Shown: positions 33,851 to 43,427 of the stretch, piece by piece
How positions within the stretch are numbered: the first letter of the stretch is position 1
Layout: each line of letters starts with the position of its first letter
From: CAJXVY01 sp965657575
Lineage (GTDB): Bacteria > Actinomycetota > Actinomycetes > Actinomycetales > Microbacteriaceae
Length of the DNA stretch: 64,000 nucleotides
Direction of reading: 5' to 3'
Assembly: GCA_965657575.1 (NCBI GenBank)
Contig: CBFHOK010000002.1
Span: 62,001 to 126,000, forward strand
Position numbers and translations under genes: made by a program
The notes under the pieces: generated by a model
The model's input: the letters and a program-made list of their open reading frames with translations, nothing else
Told to the model about the DNA's origin: nothing
Database searches by the model: none

Positions 33851-35058
33851 GATAGGAAATCTGGGATATCTAGATCGTCACCCCATGAATCATCCCGCTT
33901 GGAGCTGATTTTTTCCTTTTCTGGTTCAGACTTCTCAGTCTCAGCCAGTTCAAACTCTGGCTCATCTATCTCAAGCTCAACTGGCTCCAAGTCGAAATCT
34001 CCCGAAGCATCCTCGGATACAGGCTCTTGCTCGGGCTCGTCCATGATCTCAGCACCGACAGATGCCAAAGCAGCAGCACCCATCGCCTTGTTGTAGTCCT
34101 TCTTTGGGAGACCCTCGGTGTCGAAACCAGCAGCGATGACAGTAATTCGAACTTCGTCACCCAGAGTGTCGTCAATATTGGCACCGAAGATGATATTCGC
34201 CTCTGGATTGACTGCCTCTTGAACCAGGCGAGCAGCTTCATCAATCTCGTGAAGGCCAATGTCACTAGCTCCCTGAATCAGAAGCAATACTCCGTGTGCG
34301 CCTTCAATGCTGGCTTCCAGCAGAGGAGAGGAAACGGCAATCTCACTAGCTCGAATTGCTCGGTCCTCGCCCTTTGCGGTTCCGATTCCCATTAGTGCGC
34401 TTCCAGCATTTTGCATCACCGACTTAACGTCTGCAAAGTCCAAGTTGATAAGGCCAGGGATAATTATCAACTCACTGATCCCCTGAACCCCAGCTCGCAA
34501 AACATCATCAGCAGTGAAAAAGGCCTCTACAGCACTAATGCTCTTATTGGTCATCTCTAACAATCGCTGGTTGGGGACAACAATCAGAGTGTCCACTTCA
34601 CTGCGCAGAACCTTAATTCCATCCTCGGCCTGTAGAGCACGTCGTTTTCCTTCAAAGTTGAATGGCCTGGTTACAACACCCACGGTAAGCGCACCAAGTT
34701 GCTTGGATATTTTCGCAACCACCGGAGCTGCACCGGTTCCCGTGCCACCACCCTCTCCAGCGGTGACGAAAACCATGTCACTACCCCTTAGTGCAACCTC
34801 AATTTCATCCGCGTGATCCTCTGCTGCACGCCTACCAACCTCCGGGTCAGCACCCGCACCTAATCCTCTTGTGATATCTCTTCCGATATCGAGTTTTACA
34901 TCCGCATCGCTCATTAACAGCGCTTGGCTATCGGTGTTGATAGCAACAAATTCGACGCCTTTGAGTCCCGCCTGTATCATGCGGTTTAGGGCATTCACCC
35001 CTCCGCCACCGACGCCAACTACTTTAATTACGGCTCTGTGATTAAGACTCTCGGTCAC
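33847..35058 (-). CDS. ftsZ: cell division GTPase FtsZ
   Basis: FtsZ polymerises into the division ring. The tubulin GTP-binding loop GGGTGTGAAP, N-terminal KVVGVGGGGVNALNRMI and T7 loop region NLDFADVKSVM are intact. A long acidic linker leads to the C-terminal DDLDIPDFLS tail, the expected SepF/FtsW-binding peptide. GTG 35058 has GGAGG six bases upstream, giving the usual actinobacterial N-terminus (MTESLNHRAVIKVVG); an in-frame ATG at 35076 is not needed. The 145-base gap upstream holds three inverted repeats. Confidence 0.97.
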   Translation of the reverse strand: MTESLNHRAVIKVVGVGGGGVNALNRMIQAGLKGVEFVAINTDSQALLMSDADVKLDIGRDITRGLGAGADPEVGRRAAEDHADEIEVALRGSDMVFVTAGEGGGTGTGAAPVVAKISKQLGALTVGVVTRPFNFEGKRRALQAEDGIKVLRSEVDTLIVVPNQRLLEMTNKSISAVEAFFTADDVLRAGVQGISELIIIPGLINLDFADVKSVMQNAGSALMGIGTAKGEDRAIRASEIAVSSPLLEASIEGAHGVLLLIQGASDIGLHEIDEAARLVQEAVNPEANIIFGANIDDTLGDEVRITVIAAGFDTEGLPKKDYNKAMGAAALASVGAEIMDEPEQEPVSEDASGDFDLEPVELEIDEPEFELAETEKSEPEKEKISSKRDDSWGDDLDIPDFLS

Positions 35059-35082
35059 GGAACTCCTCCATACCATCTAAAC

Positions 35083-35113
35083 CTTGAACCTTTACCTGAG
35101 CTTTAGGTTCAAG
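35083..35113 (-). repeat. inverted repeat upstream of ftsZ
   Basis: Perfect 9-base arms CTTGAACCT at 35083-35091 and AGGTTCAAG at 35105-35113, 13 bases apart, lie 25-55 bases before the ftsZ start. It may be an operator (for example for the FtsR-like protein encoded at 62090-62782) or a leader hairpin; the sequence alone does not decide. Confidence 0.6.
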
Positions 35114-35117
35114 TCAT

Positions 35118-35140
35118 CCTTTTTGGATGCGCGAAAAAGG
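35118..35140 (-). repeat. second inverted repeat in the ftsQ-ftsZ gap
   Basis: Arms CCTTTTT (35118-35124) and AAAAAGG (35134-35140) enclose nine bases. On the minus strand the hairpin ends in an A-rich, not T-rich, arm, so it is not a standard terminator. A further pair of GCCCA/TGGGC arms lies at 35164-35179. Confidence 0.45.
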
Positions 35141-35203
35141 TAGGCCCTGGATGAACTTATTCAGCCCAACTCGCTGGGCGTGTCACTGTAAAAAATTAAC
35201 CTT

Positions 35204-35968
35204 TTAGAAATCTCTGTAAACAACAACTGGTGCAAGTGGGGCGCTTACGTCTAAATCCACATCCTCTGTTTGGTTGGCAATCAGAGTTTGCAAAACCTCG
35301 TGCTTTAACTTCGCCTCCGAGTCATCACCCCAAATGACCCTTGTGCCACTGCGCAAAGTCAACTCAACACTGTCCTGGGTGTTCAATGAAACCAAAGAGA
35401 CCTCTCGATATAGCCCCAGCGGTAAAGAAAGCAAAACATCAACTGCTGATCTGTAACGGTCGGATTCTGCGGGATTTTCAACAATCACCACTCTGGGTAA
35501 TTGTTGCCCCTGATAGGGACTCAGTTCCACCCCTGCTGCGTCATAGATGAACTCTCCCTGGGCAGTTATAACACTGGCTATCGGTTGTCTTTCTCGGACC
35601 CTGATTACCAGCTCATGAGGGGGTCTGGACTGGATGGCAAATGACTCGACCAGAGTGAAATTGGCAAGAAGTGATTCAACCTTTGACTCGCTGACTGTAG
35701 TCAGCGGTTGTCCAAACAACTCTTCAGTGGCATCGGTCAATTGCTGCTCCGTCAGCAATTGATTTCCCTCGAAGCTGATTTTTTCAATAGCTAGCAGCGG
35801 TGTCTGAAAAGTGGCAACTACAAGCCCGATTAATCCAAGAAAAGAAACCGCCAAAAAGCCACCGAAGAGCCTGTTGGCAAAATAGCTACCAGCTTCTTTT
35901 TTGGCCAACTTTTTTTGTAGCTTGGCTTGCTTTCTGAGTGTCTTCAGCTGTCTTTTTTTATCCGACAC
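35204..35968 (-). CDS. ftsQ: cell division protein FtsQ/DivIB
   Basis: A lysine-rich cytoplasmic N-terminus (about residues 1-28) precedes one membrane helix (about 32-53), a POTRA domain (about 58-128, IEKISFEGNQLLTEQQL) and a beta domain. FtsQ bridges FtsL/FtsB-type proteins with the septal synthase FtsW/FtsI. The GTG overlaps the last base of the murC stop. The 254-residue length is typical. Confidence 0.92.
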   Translation of the reverse strand: MSDKKRQLKTLRKQAKLQKKLAKKEAGSYFANRLFGGFLAVSFLGLIGLVVATFQTPLLAIEKISFEGNQLLTEQQLTDATEELFGQPLTTVSESKVESLLANFTLVESFAIQSRPPHELVIRVRERQPIASVITAQGEFIYDAAGVELSPYQGQQLPRVVIVENPAESDRYRSAVDVLLSLPLGLYREVSLVSLNTQDSVELTLRSGTRVIWGDDSEAKLKHEVLQTLIANQTEDVDLDVSAPLAPVVVYRDF

Positions 35969-37350
35969 TAGCTCTCCAGGGACTCAAGCAGTTCGGGGCA
36001 CATCTTGTAGATGTCCCCACAACCCATTGTGATTATGAAATCACCCTCCACCGCAAGCTTGGCAGCAACCCCTGGCACCTCATCCCAGCTTGGAACATAA
36101 TGAACCTTCTCGCTATTTGCAAAATGATTCACGATCAACTCTCCAGTAACACCTGGCTCTGGATCCTCTCTGGCTGCATAGACATCAGTGATAATTACCT
36201 GGTCACTGATAGCTAAAACCTCCGCAAACTCTTTTTGAAAAATACGTGTGCGGCTGTAGAGGTGAGGTTGGAAAACAGTAATCAATCTGCCCTCGGGGTT
36301 ACTTGCCCGTGCTCCTTTGAGCGCAGCCTCAACCTCAGTTGGGTGGTGAGCGAAATCGTCATAGACCCTCACCCCGCGCTTCTCACCGTGCAATTCGAAG
36401 CGTCTTTCAGCCCCCTGGTAGCTCTCAACGGCAGCGCAGCTCTGTTCGAAACCAAATCCCAAACCAACCAGTACTGCGACGGCAGCAGCTGCATTTTGAG
36501 CATTGTGCTCTCCGGCTATGTTTAGCTCCAGAGAAACCTTCTGACCCTGATTTTGAAGCCCAAACCTAACTTTTGGCCCATCGGCATCTACCTTAGATAG
36601 TTCAACTTCATTTTCTCCATACCCAAAGCTAATGGTTTTCTCGTTATTAGACACTGAGAGTTTTTGACACCCAGGGTCATTGGCGTTAATGACCGCAAAC
36701 TCGCTGGCGTTAGTTGCAAAAGTATTGAACGCATCAAAAAAGGCAGAGTCAGAGCCGTAATGGTCCAAGTGGTCAGCATCAACGTTTGTTATCACTGCAA
36801 TATCTGTTTTGTAGTGCAAAAAGGAGCCGTCTGATTCATCTGCCTCGATTACAAAAAGTTCGCCTGATCCGTAATCGCTGCTTAACCCGTATTCAACTAT
36901 CACTCCACCATTTACGAAACTTGGGTCAGCGTCTAAGTTTCTCAAAGCTGTGATTATCATGCCTGTTGTGGTTGTCTTGCCGTGAGCCCCGGCAACCGCT
37001 ATCAACCTGTGAGAGCTTGCTAGATGGGCCAGTAAAACCGCACGGTGCAAAATCGGCAGATTGATTTCGCGAGCTTTTACTAACTCGGGGTTTTCCTGCC
37101 ATAAAGCCCCGGTAACCACAACCGTATTGCTATCTGCGATGTTGTTTGCATCGTGACCGATTGCAATCTCCACCCCGAGCTCTCTGAGTGAATCTATATT
37201 TCCACTCCCCCGAACGTCACTTCCGGTGACAACGTGGCCTGATTTGACCAACAACCTTGCCAAGCCGCTCATGCCACTTCCACCAATACCAATGAAATGG
37301 ACTTTGCCAAGGTTTTCAGGAACCTGCACACTGAAATCAGGACTGATCAT
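35968..37350 (-). CDS. murC: UDP-N-acetylmuramate-L-alanine ligase MurC
   Basis: MurC adds the first L-alanine of the stem peptide. The 460 residues show the N-terminal Rossmann-like HFIGIGGSGMSGLA, the P-loop AVAGAHGKTTTTGM, VIEADESDGSF and the C-terminal RRFELHGEKRGVRVYDDFAHHPTEV segment. It is preceded by GAGG seven bases before ATG and overlaps the murG stop by 4 bases. Confidence 0.97.
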   Translation of the reverse strand: MISPDFSVQVPENLGKVHFIGIGGSGMSGLARLLVKSGHVVTGSDVRGSGNIDSLRELGVEIAIGHDANNIADSNTVVVTGALWQENPELVKAREINLPILHRAVLLAHLASSHRLIAVAGAHGKTTTTGMIITALRNLDADPSFVNGGVIVEYGLSSDYGSGELFVIEADESDGSFLHYKTDIAVITNVDADHLDHYGSDSAFFDAFNTFATNASEFAVINANDPGCQKLSVSNNEKTISFGYGENEVELSKVDADGPKVRFGLQNQGQKVSLELNIAGEHNAQNAAAAVAVLVGLGFGFEQSCAAVESYQGAERRFELHGEKRGVRVYDDFAHHPTEVEAALKGARASNPEGRLITVFQPHLYSRTRIFQKEFAEVLAISDQVIITDVYAAREDPEPGVTGELIVNHFANSEKVHYVPSWDEVPGVAAKLAVEGDFIITMGCGDIYKMCPELLESLES

Positions 37351-38393
37351 TTTTTAGCCTCCAGCGCCATTTCAACGAGCTTTTCAGTTGCATCCAACTT
37401 TCCAAAACTCTTCATCTTTTGACCCATTTCGATGAGTGTTTTTTTCGAGCTAAGAATTGAGATTAGTTCCCGATCAATAAACTCCGCATCGAAATCTTTA
37501 TCTTCGACCATCAGCGATGCTTTTTCGGCAATCAACTGGCTAACGTTGTGACGCTGTTCTCCGTTTCCTACTGGATAAGGAACAAACACTGCTGGTACCC
37601 CCATTGCCATAAATTCACTGACAGTTGCAGCACCAGCTCTGCTGATTGCAAAGTCGCAAGCTCTGATAGCAAGCTCCATTCGATCGCAATAGCTCACTCG
37701 AACATACCCATCATCTGTTTGTTCGGCTAAGCCTTGGCTCTCACCTGCTATGTGATAAACCTGAACACCGGCGGCGAGTAATCTATCCTTTGCCTTTTCA
37801 ACGACGGCGTTTATCTTTTTCGCCCCTTGAGAGCCACCGGTGACTAACAAAACAGGCTTTGACGGGTCAAGACCCAGTTCGACTCTTGCCTGCTCGATGT
37901 CGTAACTTTCAGCGGCTGCAATCTCTTCTCGAAGGGGGACGCCGATGAGTTTTCCCTTGAGTTTCCCTGGAAAACTGATTGCAACGTTATTTGTAAGCCT
38001 CGCGCCAAAGCGGTTTGCAATTCCCGGCAGCGCGTTTGCCTCGTGAATTACTAGTGGTTTAGAAAACAACTTTGCTGCTAAGTAAACAGGTGCGGAGACA
38101 TAGCCACCAAAGCCAATCACCACATCGACATCCTTCAATGTTTTTCTTAACCCCAAAGCGATGGCAAGAAATTTGAATGGAAACACCAATAACTTGAATC
38201 CAAATTTTCTTGGAAATGGAAGCTTTGGGATAAAGCTCAAATGATAGCCGCGCTGCGGAACTAGTTTGGATTCGAGGCCTTCGGTTGTGCCAATAACTTG
38301 AATCTGGTGACCCAGGTCTGCAAGATGGTCAGCAGTTGCCAACAGTGGATTAACATGTCCTGCCGTGCCACCTCCCGCGAGTAAAAACTTCAA
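37347..38393 (-). CDS. murG: undecaprenyl-PP-MurNAc-pentapeptide GlcNAc transferase MurG
   Basis: MurG makes lipid II from lipid I on the inner membrane face. The glycine-rich loop LLAGGGTAGHVNPLLA, the second motif VIGFGGYVSAP, the C-domain loop LVTGGSQGAKKIN and the UDP-GlcNAc-site region SRAGAATVSEFMAMGVP are present in 348 residues. The TTG start overlaps the ftsW stop, so expression relies on translational coupling. Confidence 0.97.
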   Translation of the reverse strand: MKFLLAGGGTAGHVNPLLATADHLADLGHQIQVIGTTEGLESKLVPQRGYHLSFIPKLPFPRKFGFKLLVFPFKFLAIALGLRKTLKDVDVVIGFGGYVSAPVYLAAKLFSKPLVIHEANALPGIANRFGARLTNNVAISFPGKLKGKLIGVPLREEIAAAESYDIEQARVELGLDPSKPVLLVTGGSQGAKKINAVVEKAKDRLLAAGVQVYHIAGESQGLAEQTDDGYVRVSYCDRMELAIRACDFAISRAGAATVSEFMAMGVPAVFVPYPVGNGEQRHNVSQLIAEKASLMVEDKDFDAEFIDRELISILSSKKTLIEMGQKMKSFGKLDATEKLVEMALEAKK

Positions 38394-39520
38394 GCCTTGA
38401 CCAACTTCTTTGAACTTTGCTCTTGAGCGTGTCTGGATCTCTCGACAGCCAAAACAACTCCAATTGCTCCAAGAGTCGCTATCAATGACGACCCTCCGGC
38501 AGATATCAGCGGTAATGGAACACCCAGAACAGGCAGTGCCCCAAGCACTACCGAGATGTTTATAAGTGCCTGCATGATTATCCAGGTCATAACGCCACCG
38601 ATTAGAAGCATTTGGAACGGATCGCTATTTTTGTGAATCATCACCATAAAGGTCACAGCAAGTGCGACAAATAATCCCACCACAATGAAGGCCCCGATCA
38701 GTCCCAGCTCTTCACCGATAATCGCAAAAATAAAGTCGTTTTCAACCTCTGGAATCCAAGACCACTTAAGTTTTGATTTGCCAAGCCCTGTTCCGAAAAG
38801 ACCTCCGGCAGCCAGCGCCCAGGTGCCATGCTCGTATTGCCAGCGAACACCCATCGGATCAGCTGAATCCGGAAAAAGCCATGCTTGAAAGCGAGCAAAG
38901 CGAGAGGTTGAGCTGGTGATTGCGATAACCGCAAATACCGATCCAATTGAAACCAGTGCTAGCAGGTGAGACCAACGCATGCCGCCGAGAGCAAACATCC
39001 CGATTCCCAACACAGCAATCACGATTCCAGTTCCAACATCTCGTCCAAACCCTGCCACCAGTCCCAGAGAGACGCCTAAGAACAAGATAGGCATCACCCA
39101 GGTCTTGAAATACTCACGATTGTGATAGTTCGTTGCGATGATGGCAGCAGTGGCCATAATCAAGCCAAGCTTTAGAAACTCACTCGGCTGCAAAGTGAAG
39201 GGGCCGACGGTCAACCAGTTTCGGTTTCCATTTATGTCCTCGCCAAAAATTACTGTCAACAACTGCAGTGCAAGTGTGGAAAAAAGTGCAGCCGGAGCCA
39301 AAGTGCGCATCCACCTCACCGGCACCCGAGAAACAATCAACATCAGAACCAGTCCGATTACTGCGTATCTAGCTTGCCTTCCAAATACGTCATAAGCGCT
39401 ATTGGTCTGCCGAAGCGAGTCCACGCTACTGGCACTAGCCACCATAACCAGACCAAAGATAACCAGCAGGACCGTTAGTCCCAGCAGGAAGAAGAAAGGT
39501 TTGGATTCGCTTCTACGCAT
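38390..39520 (-). CDS. ftsW: septal peptidoglycan polymerase FtsW
   Basis: FtsW is the SEDS-family glycosyltransferase that works with the transpeptidase FtsI. About ten membrane helices are visible, with the family motifs GGMRWSH-like segment, FIFAIIGEELGLIGAF and the C-terminal GVPLPLISAGGSSL. ATG 39520 shares one base with the murD stop and has GGAGG four bases upstream; TTG 39523 is too close to that site. FtsI is encoded in the same cluster. Confidence 0.95.
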   Translation of the reverse strand: MRRSESKPFFFLLGLTVLLVIFGLVMVASASSVDSLRQTNSAYDVFGRQARYAVIGLVLMLIVSRVPVRWMRTLAPAALFSTLALQLLTVIFGEDINGNRNWLTVGPFTLQPSEFLKLGLIMATAAIIATNYHNREYFKTWVMPILFLGVSLGLVAGFGRDVGTGIVIAVLGIGMFALGGMRWSHLLALVSIGSVFAVIAITSSTSRFARFQAWLFPDSADPMGVRWQYEHGTWALAAGGLFGTGLGKSKLKWSWIPEVENDFIFAIIGEELGLIGAFIVVGLFVALAVTFMVMIHKNSDPFQMLLIGGVMTWIIMQALINISVVLGALPVLGVPLPLISAGGSSLIATLGAIGVVLAVERSRHAQEQSSKKLVKA

Positions 39521-40947
39521 CAACCCTCCAAACTCTCAACTGCTCGAACAAACATCTCGCCACGGTGCTGATAACTATCAAACTGGTCAAAACTGGCTGC
39601 TGCGGGAGATAGCAGAACCGTGTCGCCGTTTTCTGAGAGTTCAAAAGCCTTATTCACCGCAGTGAGCATGACCTCATTTCCATCTTCTATCAGCTGAACT
39701 GGAACACTGCCAGCGAACTTCGTCAACGCATGGGTTATTAGATTTTGATCTTTTCCAATCACCACGCAGGCTTTTAGCTGGCCAGCCACTTTCTCAACCA
39801 GTTCGCTTGGATCAACACCTTTGAAATCACCGCCAACAATCCAGACAACCTTCTCTACCGAAGCCAAGGCGGCGATGGCAGCGTGTGCGTTGGTTGCCTT
39901 TGAGTCATTGATAAACCTCACGCCCTCGATTTCAGCAACAAACTGGTTTCTGTGCGGAGCCGGCCTGAAGCTCAAAATTGCATCCCTGATGCTTGCCGGT
40001 GGGATGTCAACCGAACGAGCGATTGCACTAGCCGCTGCAACGTTTTGCAACAACTGAACGCTGATAGGGGCAATCGAGCTAATTTGATCGTGGGTAGCAA
40101 TTTCTAGAGCGTTATGAGCCCTGTCGTCCAAAAAAGCACGGTCTGCCAAAACGTCTTCAACGTATCCAACCATGCTTACCGCAGGTGTCTGCAGCGTAAA
40201 ACCTATGGCCCTGCAGCCGTCTATAACTTCAGCCTGCTCCAGAGCTTTCTCGGTGTTCTTATCCTCTAGGTTATAGATTGCAGCCAACTGCGTATTTTCA
40301 TAAATCTTTGCCTTTGCCGCCAAGTAACTTTGAAAATCCCCGTGCCAGTCAAGGTGATCATCTGCAATGTTTAGAAAAGCGGATGTGGTTGGAGAAAGCT
40401 CTGAGAGATAGTGAAGCTGGAAACTAGAAAGCTCGACAACGAAGAAATCGTATTCAACCGGTTCTCTGAGAGGGTTGAGGATCGGATTGCCAATATTTCC
40501 GCAAGCCACCGCCTTTTTTCCGGCTGTATTCAAAATATGCGTGACAAGTTCAACCGTGGTGGTTTTTCCGTTGGTTCCAGTCACGGTAAGCCATTTGGCG
40601 CTTGGTTGCTTGTCTCTCAATCGCCATGCGAGGTCAACATCCGTCCAGACTTCGATTCCCAATTCAGAACATCTGCTAATGAGCGGATGGTTTGGAGCAA
40701 ACCCTGGAGATGTAACAACCAACTCTGGGCTAAATTCATTGAAAGACTGAAGATCGGAATCACTTTCAACCAGTTCTCCGCCAATTACATCGAGTAATTC
40801 CTTTGTCTCTGAATCTGCACCCTTAGCGAAAACCCTTACTTTCGCACCAAGTTCAATCAAAGTATCGGCAGCGCTAAAGCCGGTTTTACTCAAGCCCAGG
40901 ATTGCAATGTTTGCATCCCAGTCACCGCTCCAACCGCTGAATCTCAT
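39520..40947 (-). CDS. murD: UDP-N-acetylmuramoyl-L-alanine-D-glutamate ligase MurD
   Basis: MurD adds D-glutamate. The protein contains the N-terminal IAILGLSKTGFSAADTLIE fold, the P-loop TVTGTNGKTTTVEL, LSSFQLHYLSELSPTTSAFLNI, and the C-terminal HRNQFVAEIEGVRFINDSKATN and LLSPAAASFDQF segments. I take ATG 40947, which overlaps the mraY stop (ATGA); an upstream in-frame start at 41016 would lie inside mraY. The length of 475 residues is usual. Confidence 0.95.
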   Translation of the reverse strand: MRFSGWSGDWDANIAILGLSKTGFSAADTLIELGAKVRVFAKGADSETKELLDVIGGELVESDSDLQSFNEFSPELVVTSPGFAPNHPLISRCSELGIEVWTDVDLAWRLRDKQPSAKWLTVTGTNGKTTTVELVTHILNTAGKKAVACGNIGNPILNPLREPVEYDFFVVELSSFQLHYLSELSPTTSAFLNIADDHLDWHGDFQSYLAAKAKIYENTQLAAIYNLEDKNTEKALEQAEVIDGCRAIGFTLQTPAVSMVGYVEDVLADRAFLDDRAHNALEIATHDQISSIAPISVQLLQNVAAASAIARSVDIPPASIRDAILSFRPAPHRNQFVAEIEGVRFINDSKATNAHAAIAALASVEKVVWIVGGDFKGVDPSELVEKVAGQLKACVVIGKDQNLITHALTKFAGSVPVQLIEDGNEVMLTAVNKAFELSENGDTVLLSPAAASFDQFDSYQHRGEMFVRAVESLEG

Positions 40948-42041
40948 AAACCATAAATCCATTCGGCGTAAAACAAACCAACCCCGGCTGCAACCGACAA
41001 TCCGCCAATAATCCAAAACCGGACCACTACGGTGATCTCTTGCCAGCCTTTGAGCTCAAAGTGATGATGCAGGGGTGACATCAAAAATATTCGCTTGCCA
41101 GTCCCAGTTCGCCATTTGGTTATCTTGAAATAACCCCTCTGCAAAACCACCGAACCGGTGACAATTACAAACAGTCCGCCAATCAGCACCAAAAGCAATT
41201 CGGTCCGAGAAACTATTGCCAGCGCCGCTAAAGCGCCACCTAAGGCTAGTGAACCAGTGTCGCCCATAAACAGTTGAGCAGGGGAAGTGTTCCACCACAA
41301 AAAGCCAATACAGGCTCCGACAATTGCTGCTGCGACAACAGCTATGTCTAATGGGTCTCTAACCTCATAGCAATTTGGTTCTATGACTGAGGAGCAGGCT
41401 TGATTGAACTGCCAAAAACCAATGACCACGTAGGCGCCAATTGCAAAAATCGATGCACCGGTGGCAAGTCCATCTAAGCCATCTGCGATGTTTACGCCAT
41501 TAGATGCGCTGGCAACCAGCAGATAAACCCAACCGATAAACAGCACCATTCCGATAGCACTGCCCCAGAAAAATAGATCTATTGGCAAATCCCTGAATAG
41601 TGAAATTGAGGTCGAGGCAGGTGTTAGTCCCCTGGCATTTGGAAACTGCAGGGCTAGGACAGCAAAAGCAGTCGCCACCAAACCCTGTAGAGCAATTTTG
41701 GTCCAGCCGGTTAGACCAAGCGAACGCTGATTACGAACTTTTATCAGGTCATCGATAAAACCAACAAGCCCCAGACCCACCATCATAAACAAAACCAATA
41801 AAGCCGTGGCCGAGGGTGTTTCACCGTTTAGAAGCTTTCCAGCAAAGTAGCCAATGAGCGATCCGGCGATAATTACCAAACCACCCATTGTTGGCGTGCC
41901 GCGCTTGGTGTGGTGGGTCTCTGGGCCATCGTCTCTTACAAACTGTCCCCAATTGAGTTTTCTAAATAGCCATATCCAGGCTGGGGTTGTAAAAAGAGTC
42001 ACCAGCAACGCAATTCCGCCACCTGCAATTAGTGCCCGCAA
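40944..42041 (-). CDS. mraY: phospho-MurNAc-pentapeptide translocase MraY
   Basis: MraY transfers phospho-MurNAc-pentapeptide to undecaprenyl phosphate, forming lipid I. About ten membrane helices are seen, with catalytic-region motifs GGLVIIAGSLIGY, GFIDDLIKVR, NGVNIADGLDGLATG and FMGDTGSLALGG, plus SPLHHHFELKGW. TTG 42041 has GGAGG five bases upstream, directly after the murF stop. The 365-residue size is normal. Confidence 0.97.
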   Translation of the reverse strand: MRALIAGGGIALLVTLFTTPAWIWLFRKLNWGQFVRDDGPETHHTKRGTPTMGGLVIIAGSLIGYFAGKLLNGETPSATALLVLFMMVGLGLVGFIDDLIKVRNQRSLGLTGWTKIALQGLVATAFAVLALQFPNARGLTPASTSISLFRDLPIDLFFWGSAIGMVLFIGWVYLLVASASNGVNIADGLDGLATGASIFAIGAYVVIGFWQFNQACSSVIEPNCYEVRDPLDIAVVAAAIVGACIGFLWWNTSPAQLFMGDTGSLALGGALAALAIVSRTELLLVLIGGLFVIVTGSVVLQRGYFKITKWRTGTGKRIFLMSPLHHHFELKGWQEITVVVRFWIIGGLSVAAGVGLFYAEWIYGL

Positions 42042-43427
42042 CTAAACCTCCGCTAAATCCTCGGCCAGTCCGCTAAGCCCATACGAATTGGATGCCTTGA
42101 CCAGTACTAAATCCTTCTCCCCTAGCTTTCCACGAAGATGCTCAAAAGCTTGGTTGATACTCTCGAAAAATAAAGATTCGCCATCCCAGCTTCCCTCTTG
42201 GCTGGCCCCCATGTGAATAAGTTTTGCGTCCTGACCAATAACCAACAGCTGGTCGATGTTATATCTGACAACAAGCCTGCCCAAGCGATCGTGCTGTTCA
42301 TTGGAAAACTCGCCCAGCTCTGCCATAGCGCCCAGAACCGCTGTTGTGCGATATCCGCTCCTGCCCAAAGTGGCAAGGGTTTGGAGTGCGGCCTGCATTG
42401 ATTCAGGAGAGGCGTTATAGGCGTCATTGATGACAAGCTGGCCACTTCTGCCCCTCAGCGGCTGCATCCTGCCGGTTTCGACAAAATCTAACTCTTGCAA
42501 AGCCTCAATTGCTTTATCCAAATCAAGCTTTAGGTAATCAATAATCAGCATTGTTGCGGCTGCGTTCATCGCATGATGCTCACCCAAAGTTTTAAGTCGC
42601 ATCGATTGAGTCGAACCACCAATTGTGAACTCCACCACCGTGCCAGCCACGTCTAAATGGGTGCTTTCAATCTTGAGATGAGCTAAGTTGCTGTAACCAA
42701 ATAGCAAAAACTTTTCAGTTTGATTTCGCATGTCAAGAACATTTGGGTCATCGGCGTTCAAAATTGCAGTCTCTTGAACAAATGGAAGCATTTCAGCCTT
42801 TATCTTTTTGGTTTCTGACAATCCCCCGAATTTTCCGGCATGTGCATAGCCAACTTTTAGCTGAACACCGATATCTGGTTTCGCTAGCTTGGCAAGTCTG
42901 GCAATGGAGCCTGGTCCGCTAGCGCCCATCTCCAAAACCAAATACTCGGTCTCGGTCTCAAGCCTGAGTACCGTAAGTGGAAGACCAACATCGTTGTTAT
43001 AACTTCCTCGAGGAGCAACCACAGGTCCGAAAACACTGAGAGCTTTATTCAGCATGCTTTTGGTGCTGGTCTTGCCATTTGAACCGGTAATTCCAATTAC
43101 TTTCAGCTTTTTGTTTTGCCTCACCTGAGCCAGCACGTAAGCAGCAAGATCGGCCAGTGCGACGACTGTGTCATTTACTTGTATCTGTGGAATTGAGAGA
43201 TCTCTATCAGGCTGTTGAACAACAGCCAGTGAAGCACCAACCGCTGATACTTGCCGCAGATATTTGTGTCCATCATCAAATTCACCGGTTTTGGCAAAAA
43301 AGATATCTCCAGGACCAACCTCTCGAGAGTCTGTAAAAACCTGGCCCGTGGTTCGCTGATCAGCATCCCCTGAAATTAGTTCTCCACCGACAGCCTCGGC
43401 AATTTCTTGGAAACTCAGGCTAATCAC
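42042..43427 (-). CDS. murF: UDP-MurNAc-tripeptide-D-Ala-D-Ala ligase MurF
   Basis: MurF completes the pentapeptide by adding D-alanyl-D-alanine. Visible are the N-terminal FTDSREVGPGDIFFAKTGEFDDGHKY region in parts, the P-loop GITGSNGKTSTKSM, YLVLEMGASGPGSI and VINDAYNASPESMQAAL. I prefer GTG 43427, six bases after GAGG; TTG 43430 is the alternative. It overlaps murE by several bases. Confidence 0.95.
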   Translation of the reverse strand: MISLSFQEIAEAVGGELISGDADQRTTGQVFTDSREVGPGDIFFAKTGEFDDGHKYLRQVSAVGASLAVVQQPDRDLSIPQIQVNDTVVALADLAAYVLAQVRQNKKLKVIGITGSNGKTSTKSMLNKALSVFGPVVAPRGSYNNDVGLPLTVLRLETETEYLVLEMGASGPGSIARLAKLAKPDIGVQLKVGYAHAGKFGGLSETKKIKAEMLPFVQETAILNADDPNVLDMRNQTEKFLLFGYSNLAHLKIESTHLDVAGTVVEFTIGGSTQSMRLKTLGEHHAMNAAATMLIIDYLKLDLDKAIEALQELDFVETGRMQPLRGRSGQLVINDAYNASPESMQAALQTLATLGRSGYRTTAVLGAMAELGEFSNEQHDRLGRLVVRYNIDQLLVIGQDAKLIHMGASQEGSWDGESLFFESINQAFEHLRGKLGEKDLVLVKASNSYGLSGLAEDLAEV

